Positions 32,070-41,390 of a stretch of DNA of 64,000 bases are shown here, piece after piece. Position 1 is the first letter of the stretch. Each line of letters starts with the position of its first letter. Location: the NCBI GenBank assembly GCA_013115135.1, contig JABANP010000137.1:1-64000 (forward strand). Direction: 5' to 3'. The notes under the pieces were generated by a model, which saw only the letters and a list, made by a program, of their open reading frames with translations, was not told the origin of the DNA and did no database searches. The translations under genes were made by a program, and so were the position numbers. The DNA is from Perkinsus olseni (taxonomy: Eukaryota; Perkinsozoa; Perkinsida; Perkinsidae).

Positions 32070-33129
32070 ATGGCAAGCGAGTTGTCTCGCCGTTCAGCAT
32101 TGTCTCTACGTCTGAGAGCTTTCCACGAGGCCTGTCACTTATCGGAGGGCGGCCTTCTGTGGACCATATGGTCATTCATAGCCACTCCAAGGCCCACTTT
32201 ATCGCACTTGTACACCGCCCAGCGTGGAGGGTACATATCCGGGATGGACTCATGGGGCCGAAGTTCTGTTGTCTTTAGTGTCCAGCCAGCAGATGGTGAA
32301 GATGTACGTGTGATTAGCGGCCACGATGTCGGGGACGATTACCTTAAAGTGGTGGTTGATGAGTTCGAAGTGGACAGGCTCCCTATGAGTATTTGTACCG
32401 ACGGCAATATGCTTTATTTTTCTGATGCGGATGCGGAGCGAGGCTGCGTGGCGCGTATGTCCCTCCCCCATGGCGATCGCGTAGTTGTGTTTCCCTCTCC
32501 GCCAGGCCAGGACTCACACTACAACCTGTCGGAAACAAATTGTTTGTCCAATGGACAACTTTTCATGGTGGGATACGGAGATCACAAGCTATTCAGGACG
32601 GTCCTACCTCCCGTCGGTGATGATGTGGATCGATTGGTCTCCGACGTGGATTGTCCAATAGACGGTGTTGAGTGGAAGCCTGTTGCAGATCTTCCGTTTG
32701 ACGCTTCCTACATCGACGTGATAGCGAGATGTGATAGCGAGAGATAAAGATGAGTTCCAGTTCGTTTGTGTGGTTTATAATGATAAGGAAGGAGATCGTT
32801 CCATTTACTATGTCGATTTCGAAGGCAACAAGACCCTGATACGCTACAACGATGCTTGGATGTGCAAGTTCGTTCCCTCCCATGTGTTGCCTCCCGATCG
32901 CCTCGCGATGCTTTCTTGTGGGACATCAGTTTGATGGATATCTGGTCCATGTCTGTGGTATGCTCGCTACCGTCCCTGACTGAACTTTGCAATGGATGCC
33001 TCCCTCGGATGTTACTGCTATCTGGGTGTCACTGAGAGCGATCTTGTGGTTCTTGCTCAGCAACACACCTACGATGCTGATCCAACTTTTCTTGTGGTGG
33101 TCTCGCAACTACGATTCCCTGTGAGGTGA
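32070..33129 (+). pseudogene. Family A copy A15, several lesions
   Basis: ATG 32070 (MASELSRRSALSLRLRAF; in-frame ATGs at 32001 and 32046 are also open). The frame is normal to DASYIDVIAR near 32720, where a 13-nt tandem repeat (GTGATAGCGAGAT) shifts it. A deletion of about 13 bases after FVPSH near 32882 and further indels near 32985 follow. The C-terminal modules are recognisable in changing frames and end at about 33129. It is a close paralogue of A17, which is intact. Confidence 0.8.
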
Positions 33130-33610
33130 CGTCTCTGCTTTGACTCTGAAGGCTTGACCAATGCATTGCCTACCACCAACCTGCCCGATATTGATTGACC
33201 TCGCACTTAATGTGGCGTAATCCAGGCTACATCGGGTGAGGATGAATTTGGATGGAGCTGCCTACTGGAAACGCCTCCGAGGTTGTTGTAGTCGTGATGG
33301 GTTGTCCAACCCTTTGGTGAAGTCGGATTGGAGCCCGTTCGGGCGTTCAGTCTTCCACCTATTGATTACATTGCTAGATGAGTTCTTCCTATAAATTCCC
33401 CTGGCGTAGTGTTTCTCCAATGAGCTATGACGAAGGGAAAACGACTCTCAACGCCCCTTCCATCTTGAACCATGAATTGCTAGTGTTTAAGAACAGTTTC
33501 AATCTGCCCCTTCCATCTTGTAAGTAGCGCTTGAAACGTGCTGTAGAATCGCCTCTTTTTTTGGCGGTATAATTCATCCGTCACGGGCCCTCGCGTTTAG
33601 ATTTGAAAAC
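33130..33610. other. Spacer A15-A16, nothing recognised
   Basis: No gene is seen. A 15-nt word, GCCCCTTCCATCTTG, occurs twice, near 33458 and 33505. Confidence 0.45.
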
Positions 33611-33880
33611 AACAAGGAGGCCGTCCCGACGCTCCGGATTTTGTCTGCGTCTTGATGTGCTGAACGAAACTTACGACTCGTCGGAGGGTGTCCTCCTTTG
33701 AATCACATGGTCATTTCTGGCGACTCCCAGACCGGCCTCATCGCCTCTCTACGCAGTCGATTGTCAGGGCTATATATCTGGGATGGGCCCATGTGGTCGT
33801 CGCTGCGCGCCTGCAAGGCGGTCCTCGAGTTCGTCCTCAGCTTTTAAGTCGCAGGGTAAAATCCTCCCCGTGAGGGCCAT
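33611..33880 (+). pseudogene. A/B chimera A16
   Basis: Bases 33611-33792 match the start of A18 (PSQRSAVCLRLNVLN, TWSFLATPRPALSPLYxVD, GYIxGMxS) with stops and a damaged ATG. At about 33793 the sequence switches to family B, matching B1 from about 38636 (VAARLQGGPRVRPQ) to 33880. This is a second A/B junction, at a different place in both families from the one at 29104. Confidence 0.75.
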
Positions 33881-33964
33881 AGCCGCAAGCCGGTGATACC
33901 GATAAGTGCTTGTCTTACGCTTTCTTTCATTATAGATTGCTTGTGCGACAACACCCTCACAACG

Positions 33965-34001
33965 CCGTCGGGATTCCCGACGGAAACCCGATTCGGGAAT
34001 C
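33965..34001. mobile_element. Compound palindromic insertion
   Basis: CCGTCGGGA-T-TCCCGACGG (33965-33983) is a perfect 9-bp palindrome; it is followed by AAACCCGATTCGGGAAT, which adds a second small palindrome (CGATTC/GAATCG) and an ATTCCCGA...TCGGGAAT pair. The paralogous spacers near 28905 and 31883 lack this insert, carrying AACCTCT at this point. Confidence 0.75.
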
Positions 34002-34142
34002 GCAGCTCCAACTTACGTCCCAGTCCGATAAATGGCGCGAATAGACTATGAGAACGTGCATCGTGTTGAGTTGACGCTCCTTACTGGCCGGAGGGGTGAC
34101 GGGCGTGTCATACAATAAGGCTTTTCCAGACTTATCTCGTCA

Positions 34143-35234
34143 ATGGCTTCTACAGTCCTCGCAGAGATGGCAAGTGAGTTGCCTCGCCGGTCAGCAATGT
34201 GTCTGCGCCTGAGAGCTTTCAACGAGGCCTGTCACTTATCGGAGGGCGGCCTTCTGTGGACCATATGGTCATTCATAGCCACTCCAAGTCCTACTCTGTC
34301 GCACTTGTACACCGTCCAACGTGGGGGGTACATATCCGGGATGGACTCATGGGGCCGAAGCTCTGTTGTCTTCAGTGTTCAGCCAGCAGATGGTGAGGAT
34401 GTACATGTGATCAGCGGCCACGATGTCGGGATCTCTGGCCTAAGAGGGCTGTTTGATGAGTTCGTGGTGGCCGGGCCCTATATGAGTATTTGTACCGATG
34501 GCAATATGCTTTACCATCCTGATTCGGATGCGCTCCGAGGCTCCCTGGCGCGTCTGTCCCTCTTCAATGGCGATCGCATGGGTGGGATTCCCTCACCACC
34601 AGGCAAAGACTCATACGAAAACCTGTCGGAAACTAGCTGTTTGTCCAATGGACAACTTTTCATGACGGGATACATAGACCGCAAACTATTCAGGACTACC
34701 CTGCCTCCCGTCGGTGATGATGTGGATCGTTCGGTCTTCGGTGTGGGTTGTCTCATAGACGGTGTTGAGTGGATGCCCGTTGTAGGTCTTCCGTGGGACG
34801 CCAACTGTATCGATGTGATAGCGAGAGGTAATGGTGAGTTCCAGTTCGTTAGTGTGGGTTATGATGGCAAGGAAAGAGACTTCCTTTACTATGTCGATTT
34901 CAAAGGCAACGAGTCCCTGAAATGCTATAGAGAAGCCCGGATGTGCAAGTTCGTTCCTTCCCATGATCAGCTTGTCTGTGTTGCAGCCCGATCACCCAGC
35001 GATGCTCTTTTGTGGGATATCAGCTTGGTGGATATCTGGTCCATGTCCGTTGTGTTCTCGCTACCGTCACTGACTGACTTTGCGAAGGACGACCGTCTTG
35101 GCTGTTACTGCTATCTGGCTATCACGGAGAACGATCTCGTCGTTCTTGCTCAGCAAAAGTCCTACCTTGTTGATCCAACGTTTGATGTCGTGGTGTCACA
35201 ACTGCGATTCCCTATGAGATTTTCCATCTCATGA
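34143..35234 (+). CDS. Family A protein, copy A17, intact
   Basis: A 363-residue frame from ATG 34143; the family-aligned start is ATG 34167 (MASELPRRSAMCLRLRAF). The modules are LLWTIWSFIATPSPTLS, GMDSWGRSSVVFSVQPADGE, ISGHDV, CTDGNMLYHPD, PPGKDSYENLSETSCLSNGQ, RKLFRTTLPPVGDDVDR, EARMCKFVPSHDQLVCVAA, WDISLVDIWSMSVVFSLP and YLAITENDLVVLAQQK. It is the sister of A15; their leaders are nearly identical. Probably soluble; function unknown. Confidence 0.87.
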   Translation: MASTVLAEMASELPRRSAMCLRLRAFNEACHLSEGGLLWTIWSFIATPSPTLSHLYTVQRGGYISGMDSWGRSSVVFSVQPADGEDVHVISGHDVGISGLRGLFDEFVVAGPYMSICTDGNMLYHPDSDALRGSLARLSLFNGDRMGGIPSPPGKDSYENLSETSCLSNGQLFMTGYIDRKLFRTTLPPVGDDVDRSVFGVGCLIDGVEWMPVVGLPWDANCIDVIARGNGEFQFVSVGYDGKERDFLYYVDFKGNESLKCYREARMCKFVPSHDQLVCVAARSPSDALLWDISLVDIWSMSVVFSLPSLTDFAKDDRLGCYCYLAITENDLVVLAQQKSYLVDPTFDVVVSQLRFPMRFSIS

Positions 35235-36088
35235 CATAACAATTCACAACTGCGATTCTCTATGACAATTTCAGTGGGTCGCTGGCAGTGGCCCGCTGCT
35301 ATGCCTTCATGAGCTCGTGTTACCAATGGATTGCATTCGGCCTGGTCGAATCGACCAGCCAATTGGAAAAGTATTGCCTCATTTTTTTCACTCGGTGAGG
35401 AGTTGGGGAGTCCCAGCGGACTCGAAATAGATATGCCCACATCCACGTGGTGCCTCTGGGTCAGGGCACATGACAACCTCTGTACAATTGATAATCCGTA
35501 ATCTAGGCCAGACCGCTAGTGGATGAAAGCGGCCGCCTTGAAAGTCGTTATAGTCGTCCTGTCGCTATGGATTTTTCAACCCCTTGGGGAAGATGCCAAT
35601 GGAGGAATGTATAGAGTAGTCGCGGTTCGGCGTCCCGCGATGTGTCTGCGACTGAGGAATCGATGCTGTACCGTCAGGATCTTCTATTTTCGGTGCTTGC
35701 TGCGAGACTAACGTCAGTACAGTCCCTGCTTTACTAGGTTGTTGTTTCCTCCACACGCAATTAGTCTTGGGTTTCGAGTCGGGGATGGCTATAGCAAGGA
35801 CTCTAGCCTCTGCTACTGGGATTCCGTCTCGGTTCCCCTTTCCAATTGTTTACAGCGGAAAACAAGTCTGCATGAGTTCGCCACTTCTCGTGGATGGTAC
35901 TCAAGGCAGGTGTGAAAGGGGCAGGCCTTTCAGTGAATGCCAACTATTGATAAGTCGCACATTCTCAGAGGGTCTTCGAGAGATCCTGTTAGGGAAGACA
36001 GTATCGATATATAAAATCTTCATGTTCCGTACGCCTTCGGGGTAATGCATCCGTTACAGGCCCTTATTCTCCAACTTCAAAAGCAACA
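35235..36088. other. Spacer A17-A18 with a family A relic
   Basis: Bases 35621-35670 match the family start (VRRPAMCLRLR) and then diverge. No other gene is recognised. The first 40 bases after A17 repeat part of its own last codons (AACTGCGATTC at 35200 and 35250). Confidence 0.5.
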
Positions 36089-37133
36089 ATGAAACCGTCC
36101 CAACGCTCCGCGGTCTGTTTGCGTCTTAATGTGCTAAACCAGAAGTACGACTCGTCGGAGGGTGCCCTCCTTTGGGTCACATGGTCATTTCTGGCGACTC
36201 CGAGGCCGGCCTTATCACCCCTCTACACGGTCGATCGCCCGGGCTATATAGCTGGGATGGACTCATTCGACCGGAGCTCCATCCTCCTTAGTGTTGAGCC
36301 GGATCAAGCTCCGGAACTGAAGACAATCAGCGGTCATGATATGGAGAGCGACGGCATGACGATGGTGGTTGATGAGTTTGATGTTGATACTGAGTCTTCA
36401 AGAATCTGTACGGATGGCGAGCTTTTTATATTATTATGATCGGGATGTTCGGCCAGGTTTTATCATGCGCGTATCCCTCTCCAGTAGGGATCGTACGGGG
36501 TGGATTCCCTCGCCATCAGATGGTCCCGACCATTATCTGTGCGACTCAACCTGTGTGTCTAATGGACAGCTTTTCACGGTAGGGTACAAGAATCGCAAGC
36601 TGTACAGAACAGAATTGGCTCCGCCCGGGGCTTATCTTGACCAGGCGGTTCTCGACATCCACGATCCTATAGATGGTGTGAAGTGGGAAGCTGTTGCAGT
36701 TATCCCGGGTGACGTCTGTGATATCGATATAACAGCGAGAGATGACGATAAGTTTCAACTCGTCTGCGTGTTGTACGAAGATGGTAGAACTTACATCCAC
36801 TATGTTGATTTCAATGGTAATGGAAGTATCGAGCCGTACGAGCCCGCCGACATGTGCAAGTTCGTTCCTTCCTACGACGAGCTAGTATGTGTTGCTGCCC
36901 GACCGTATTGCAAGAGCTTTTCTTCTGTCAGTTTGTTGGATATGTGGAGCATGTCGGTGCTCTTTACGTTGCGCCCTTCTGAGGGCTGTGGTCAAGACCA
37001 ACAGCTCAGCTCCTTCCGTTATCTGGCGATTACCCAGAGCGGTCTTGTAGTTCTGACTCACCAAAAGACCGGTGGTGGTTTCAATCCACTTTTCACAGTG
37101 ATGACCTCACGAGTTCATTTTTCGACCGGGTGA
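36089..37133 (+). pseudogene. Family A copy A18, single-base frameshift in a T run
   Basis: ATG 36089 (MKPSQRSAVCLRLNVL). Everything is family-like up to CTDGEL; GAGCTTTTTATATTATTATG then has one T too many, giving a stop at 36437-36439, while the family frame (LYYYDRDVRPGFIMRVSLSS) runs on to 37133. The later modules include STCVSNGQLF, PADMCKFVPSYDELVCVAA and YLAITQSGLVVLTHQK. One homopolymer base is the only lesion, so it may be a functional gene with a sequencing error. Confidence 0.8.
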
Positions 37134-38398
37134 TGTATGCCATGTACTATTGCTAACTTTAGCATCTCTCACATTCGTATGAAGCTCGCAAGGTGTTATT
37201 TCTCTGCCTCTCTCTTCCTGCCGGTGTCGGATTTTAAATATGCTCTTGGCTTCGCCGGTCATGACCCTCCGTATAGTGGTCGCCCACGGCTGCTGTAGTG
37301 CCCTTGGTATACTTGCTCGAATTGATGCACCATATTGGGCGTTCGACAGCCAACGCGTAGAGAGCAGCTCCTCCATCCTTCCATAATCAAATGGACTAAG
37401 TATACAACGCTCGTTGTTCGAGAATGATCGGACTAGTCGTGAAGAAGTGCCTACTTAGTTGGGCCGAGATGGATCATGATGATCATCCTTCGTTAACAAA
37501 AGGATGATGGGCCACTTCGGATTCGTCCTCCTACCGAAACATGTGTTCACATCATGAACTCACGCAGTAAATGCTCAGTGGAATCTTGAGATTCTATCTA
37601 CAAGAACATTATAAATTGTGATACAGTGTCAAATCGATGCAGTAGCAAGGGTCGAACATTAGCTGCAGCTGTGTGGCGATTTGCCTCGTTCAACTTTATG
37701 GAGCGTCGTCCTCTCCTATTGTGTGTTTTGTCTATTTTCGCCGTCTGGCTCGTTCAAGCAACACTTCGGCTACGCAAAGCTCGACATTCTAGTCATTCAC
37801 GAGCGTCATGCTGAGCGGAGATTCTATACTGTAGGATCTATAGTTGTGCACTCACAGAGCAATAATATGGCTCCTTCGTCGGCACATACGGCTCGTATGA
37901 TCGGGTGCAGAACTGTCATCGATCCATCACTCAAATCGCCCAGTTGTTGTGTGGTGCCTCGAAGGGTGGACCGTCCTGGGCGCTTGCAATGACATAATCC
38001 TATCAATCGAAGTACGCCCTCATACTTAACCACGCAGTATACTGTATTTTGGAGTTGTTGGTATTGCCCTTTCCTGAGACTGTGGTCTGGCGATGTGTGG
38101 TTGAGTGATCGAGTCCACAGCTCACAGTCGATCTATTAGCGTCACTTTTGTGGAGAACATATCGAAATGAAATGTCTCCGCTATAGAATGTCTCCGCTAT
38201 CATTCTCTAGCTTATGCGATATTTCCGGTGAAATCGCTTCCCAGTAAGTCTTCAAACCTTGCGTGTATGAATGAGCGAACTCTATTGGGAAAGCCGATGC
38301 CCGCGACCACCAAGTCATGACCCCTGAGAGACGCCGGGGTGAATGCTTTCATCCCTCAATTCTCAAACCACCAGTTGTGGCATAGCCTAATTTTAAGC
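37134..38398. other. Spacer between A18 and B1, nothing recognised
   Basis: About 1.26 kb with short frames only; no A, B or C similarity was noted. Confidence 0.45.
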
Positions 38399-39631
38399 AT
38401 GTCCACTGCTCCCACTCTAGCCGCGGCGAGACTGAAGGCTCTTCATGGCTACCTCGGTGATAAATGCGACGATCTGGTGAATCCTGTATGGAGCTACCTC
38501 CCTCCTACTTACCCCAATGTGTGTGGTCACGTAAATGGTACCAGATTGGCTAACGATTTTGTCCCTCTCGAGTCAGACTGCTCTACCACAGTCGAGCCAC
38601 ATGAAATCATAGGCGTGGTCGGCGGAAGTACGATCGTCGCTGCGCGGCTGCAAGGCGGTCCTCGAGTTCGTCCACAGCCTCTGATTGCAGGATTCAATCC
38701 TCCCCACGAGGTCCCTATGAACGATGTTAGCCAGAGGCCGCCCGAGGTTGTCTGCCGGCTTGAAGGTGTACTCGAGTACGGCTGTCTGGTGAACGGGCAG
38801 CTGTACTACATCCTATCGGATGACCCCACCCATCTTCTCAGAAGACCTGTGATGCGAGGACCATCCGCCCCGGCGATTATGGAGCTTCCCGAACTGTGCC
38901 ACCAGTTGAAGGCAGTGGAAGGCTACCTCTTCCTCGTCGGTGTGGAGACTGATTGGCTATACATGCTCAGTCCAAAGAGTCGTGAGTTCAAGAGGGTGAT
39001 CAGGCTCACACGTGATCTCGATCGTCTAACAGTCTGGGACGACGAGGACGAGTGGGATCCTGGCTTCATCATCCCTGACCCTGTGTTCCAAGACGCTATT
39101 ATGGATAAGGGCCGCCCAACCCATATACTCTATACGAAGGGTAACTCCAAGGGTGAGCTCTGTCTTTGGCGGAAGGGGATGGGTATTGTCAAGGAGTCCC
39201 CAGGGCACAAGGCCATCGCTTGCCGCTTCGTCCCCTTCACCAACGGCAGGGTCTGCGCTGGCTCATTTGGTGGACAGCGTGATGAGATGTTCTTCGTCTA
39301 CGATATGTACAAGGATGCCGTCCTCGCACCGCCAGAGTGCCACTGCCCCGAGAGCCTTCTTCCTCGCTGTGAGTATGAGTGCTTCGGCTATGAAGACATC
39401 TGCTCCCTGAGCATAAGCGATGACTGGAAGGCCTATATAGCTATACGTGGTAGACGTGAGGCTGTACGTGGCAACAGGGTCACTTACTGTGCAGGGTACT
39501 CTGTCATGAAGCTCAGACACTACGTCAAGTATACCCGTCACGAGGACCATGGATTCCATATGGAGTACATGGAGGAGGAAGAACGAGAACTCTACGGTTC
39601 TGATTACGATAGTGATGAAAGTGACTTTTAG
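38399..39631 (+). CDS. Family B protein B1, intact, acidic C-terminus
   Basis: A 410-residue intronless frame from ATG 38399 (MSTAPTLAAARLKAL). The layout follows family A at low identity: N-terminal ARLKAL helix and VWSYLPPTYP (A: LRLRAL and WSFLATPRP), CLVNGQLYY (A: CVSNGQLFM), ACRFVPFTNGRVCAG (A: MCKFVPSYDELVCVA) and SLSISDDWKAYIAI (A: YLTITENGLVVLA). B differs by a longer central part, a Cys-rich loop (ECHCPESLLPRCEYECFGYED) and an acidic tail (EEEERELYGSDYDSDESDF). No signal peptide or membrane segment. A common ancestor with A is inferred; the function is unknown. Confidence 0.85.
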   Translation: MSTAPTLAAARLKALHGYLGDKCDDLVNPVWSYLPPTYPNVCGHVNGTRLANDFVPLESDCSTTVEPHEIIGVVGGSTIVAARLQGGPRVRPQPLIAGFNPPHEVPMNDVSQRPPEVVCRLEGVLEYGCLVNGQLYYILSDDPTHLLRRPVMRGPSAPAIMELPELCHQLKAVEGYLFLVGVETDWLYMLSPKSREFKRVIRLTRDLDRLTVWDDEDEWDPGFIIPDPVFQDAIMDKGRPTHILYTKGNSKGELCLWRKGMGIVKESPGHKAIACRFVPFTNGRVCAGSFGGQRDEMFFVYDMYKDAVLAPPECHCPESLLPRCEYECFGYEDICSLSISDDWKAYIAIRGRREAVRGNRVTYCAGYSVMKLRHYVKYTRHEDHGFHMEYMEEEERELYGSDYDSDESDF

Positions 39632-40556
39632 GCGGTGCTGGCTCAGTGCTGTTCAGGAGGGTTTTATCTTCGGTGGACTCCTGCCGAGTCTATATATGAA
39701 GAAAGCTGCTTAGTCGGGGCTCACGGTCGACTCATTGTGTGTTTTGTTATCTAGATTAGTGGTAGAGAATAATGACTCGTAGCTGAGCAATCGAATAACA
39801 ACCAACATTTTCCTCTGAGTTTTCGCTCGCTTGTGAAATTGAGTTCAAGTGAAAGCGCTCGGGACCTCATTCTTACAGCTCACTTCCCCGAGGACACAAG
39901 CCTTCACCCGCACAGATGCCGTATCGCTGTGATCCCTGCTCCACTGCAGAGGCTAAGAAGCTGTTTCGGTTGTTTGTTTTCCGCACTGTATCGGAAAGAA
40001 GACCCACCGAGCTTCGAGGATTTCTTCAACCACTGCTGCATGGTACTCCGTCGCGTAGTGTGAGCTCAATAGATACAAGACTGGTTGTGCACAAGACCGT
40101 CTTGTCAAGACGCTCGAGAATGTATGTCATGAAATGTAACTCCGCGGTGAGCCACGGGTCAGCGAAACTTTGCTCGCCGTGGGACCGTTCTGCGATGATC
40201 GCAGGCTGGGTGCGATACTAACACCCTTGATTTCATTGTCAGTCGAACTCTATTTCATTCCATACCGACTCCGGGCCAAATATTAAAGATGTTGACTGGG
40301 AGATCACTGGTACGCTCGTTCATCGAGAATTATCGTACTTTTCGGAAAGGAGTTTCCTTGTTGTCAGAGGAGGGCACCATCCGTCGAGCTGGAAATTTCT
40401 GATGAGTCCATGTGCGCCCGCGACAAGGGAGACTTACCCTGGGCGACGCTCTTTGTTTCGATCGTTTATAATTTTCCGGAAATCCACTAAATCGCAGCAG
40501 TGCTCCGCTCAGAGGTCACTCGTCTTTTTGCCCAGTTCTGGCCGAACATCTCCACG
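39632..40556. repeat. B1 3' flank, duplicated at 29495-30121, then the upstream region of C1
   Basis: Up to about 40255 the sequence is nearly identical to 29495-30121. Beyond that it is single-copy and leads into C1. No gene is seen. Confidence 0.75.
40463..40485 (+). promoter_or_regulatory. Promoter-like element of C1
   Basis: CGTTTATAATTTTCCGGAAATCC lies 94 bases before the C1 start. C2 has the closely matching CGTTTATAGG-TTTTCCGCGAATCC at 43201, 105 bases before its start. The TTTATA part may act like a TATA box. Confidence 0.5.
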
Positions 40557-41390
40557 ATGCGTCTCCTCAGCCAACTGCTCTTCTTCCTGACGGCCACCCT
40601 AGCTCGCGGTCATGACTATAGACCATTAGAATGGCTGTTTTCTACGAACATGCAGACCGGTGATCGATACTATATCGAACCTAAAGAGAGGAGTTCCACG
40701 TTGCGTACTGGACCCTCTGCCACGGTGCGCAACGGTTTCCAATGCATACCAGCGACACAATATGCAACGGTTTCCAGCATATCCTCTGTCCGAAATGTCT
40801 GGATAAATCGTATAGAAGCCGAGACGAAGCGGCAGACGTGGTACTCTGCAAGAGTGGTCACCAATGAGAAGAGTGACTGTTTCGTCGCTCTCGACCCGCC
40901 CAATCCAGAAGTAGCTGCGGACCTTAACGAGATGTGCAAGAATCATGAGTTCCGTGTCGCTGATAGTTCCAATGCTGCTCAGATCAAGGACGGCACGTAC
41001 TCTGGTGTGAAAACTGGATCTATGAAACTCGAGATTGATGTGAAAGACGGTACGGTCGAACGCGTTAACGCAGAGCCGTTGAATGATGTAGCTAAGACGA
41101 TGGACAAACTCACCTACTTTGGAGTGGGGGATGTGCTCTCGGTGATTGTCGAATGCTCGACTAACCCACACAGGCGCTATATATTCATGCTCGAGCCAAA
41201 GGAGAGCGATGTGGTTCTGCGCGGTCGCGTGGTCGGTAGTTCTAATCTGAGAGACTGGGACTGCAGGACTCCTACCGCGGCCGAAATCAAGAGAGGCCAC
41301 GGAAGGTCTCTCCCACGTGGCAAGAAAAAAGGTCCCCTATCTGGACTGAGAGGAATTTTCACTGGGTCGGCGAAATATCAGTCCCTGTAA
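40557..41390 (+). CDS. Secreted family C protein C1
   Basis: A 277-residue intronless frame from ATG 40557. The first 18 residues (MRLLSQLLFFLTATLARG) form a typical signal peptide. The mature part has TGDRYYIEPKER, NGFQCIPATQY, a Cys pair region (DCFVALDPPNPEVAADLNEMC), a central DGTYSGVKTGSMKLEIDV and LTYFGVGDVLSVI, and a basic end (RSLPRGKKKG). Three Cys are shared with C2, two more are private. An in-frame extension to 40500 exists but would bury the signal. The protein is probably exported; the basic tail has no membrane anchor. No known family recognised. Confidence 0.8.
   Translation: MRLLSQLLFFLTATLARGHDYRPLEWLFSTNMQTGDRYYIEPKERSSTLRTGPSATVRNGFQCIPATQYATVSSISSVRNVWINRIEAETKRQTWYSARVVTNEKSDCFVALDPPNPEVAADLNEMCKNHEFRVADSSNAAQIKDGTYSGVKTGSMKLEIDVKDGTVERVNAEPLNDVAKTMDKLTYFGVGDVLSVIVECSTNPHRRYIFMLEPKESDVVLRGRVVGSSNLRDWDCRTPTAAEIKRGHGRSLPRGKKKGPLSGLRGIFTGSAKYQSL

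Noticed and set aside
7610..37133. Programmed frameshifting like that reported for Perkinsus mitochondrial cox1
   Set aside because: That system acts in mitochondria at set codons; the shifts here are in nuclear-type genes, differ in sequence and are absent from intact sisters.
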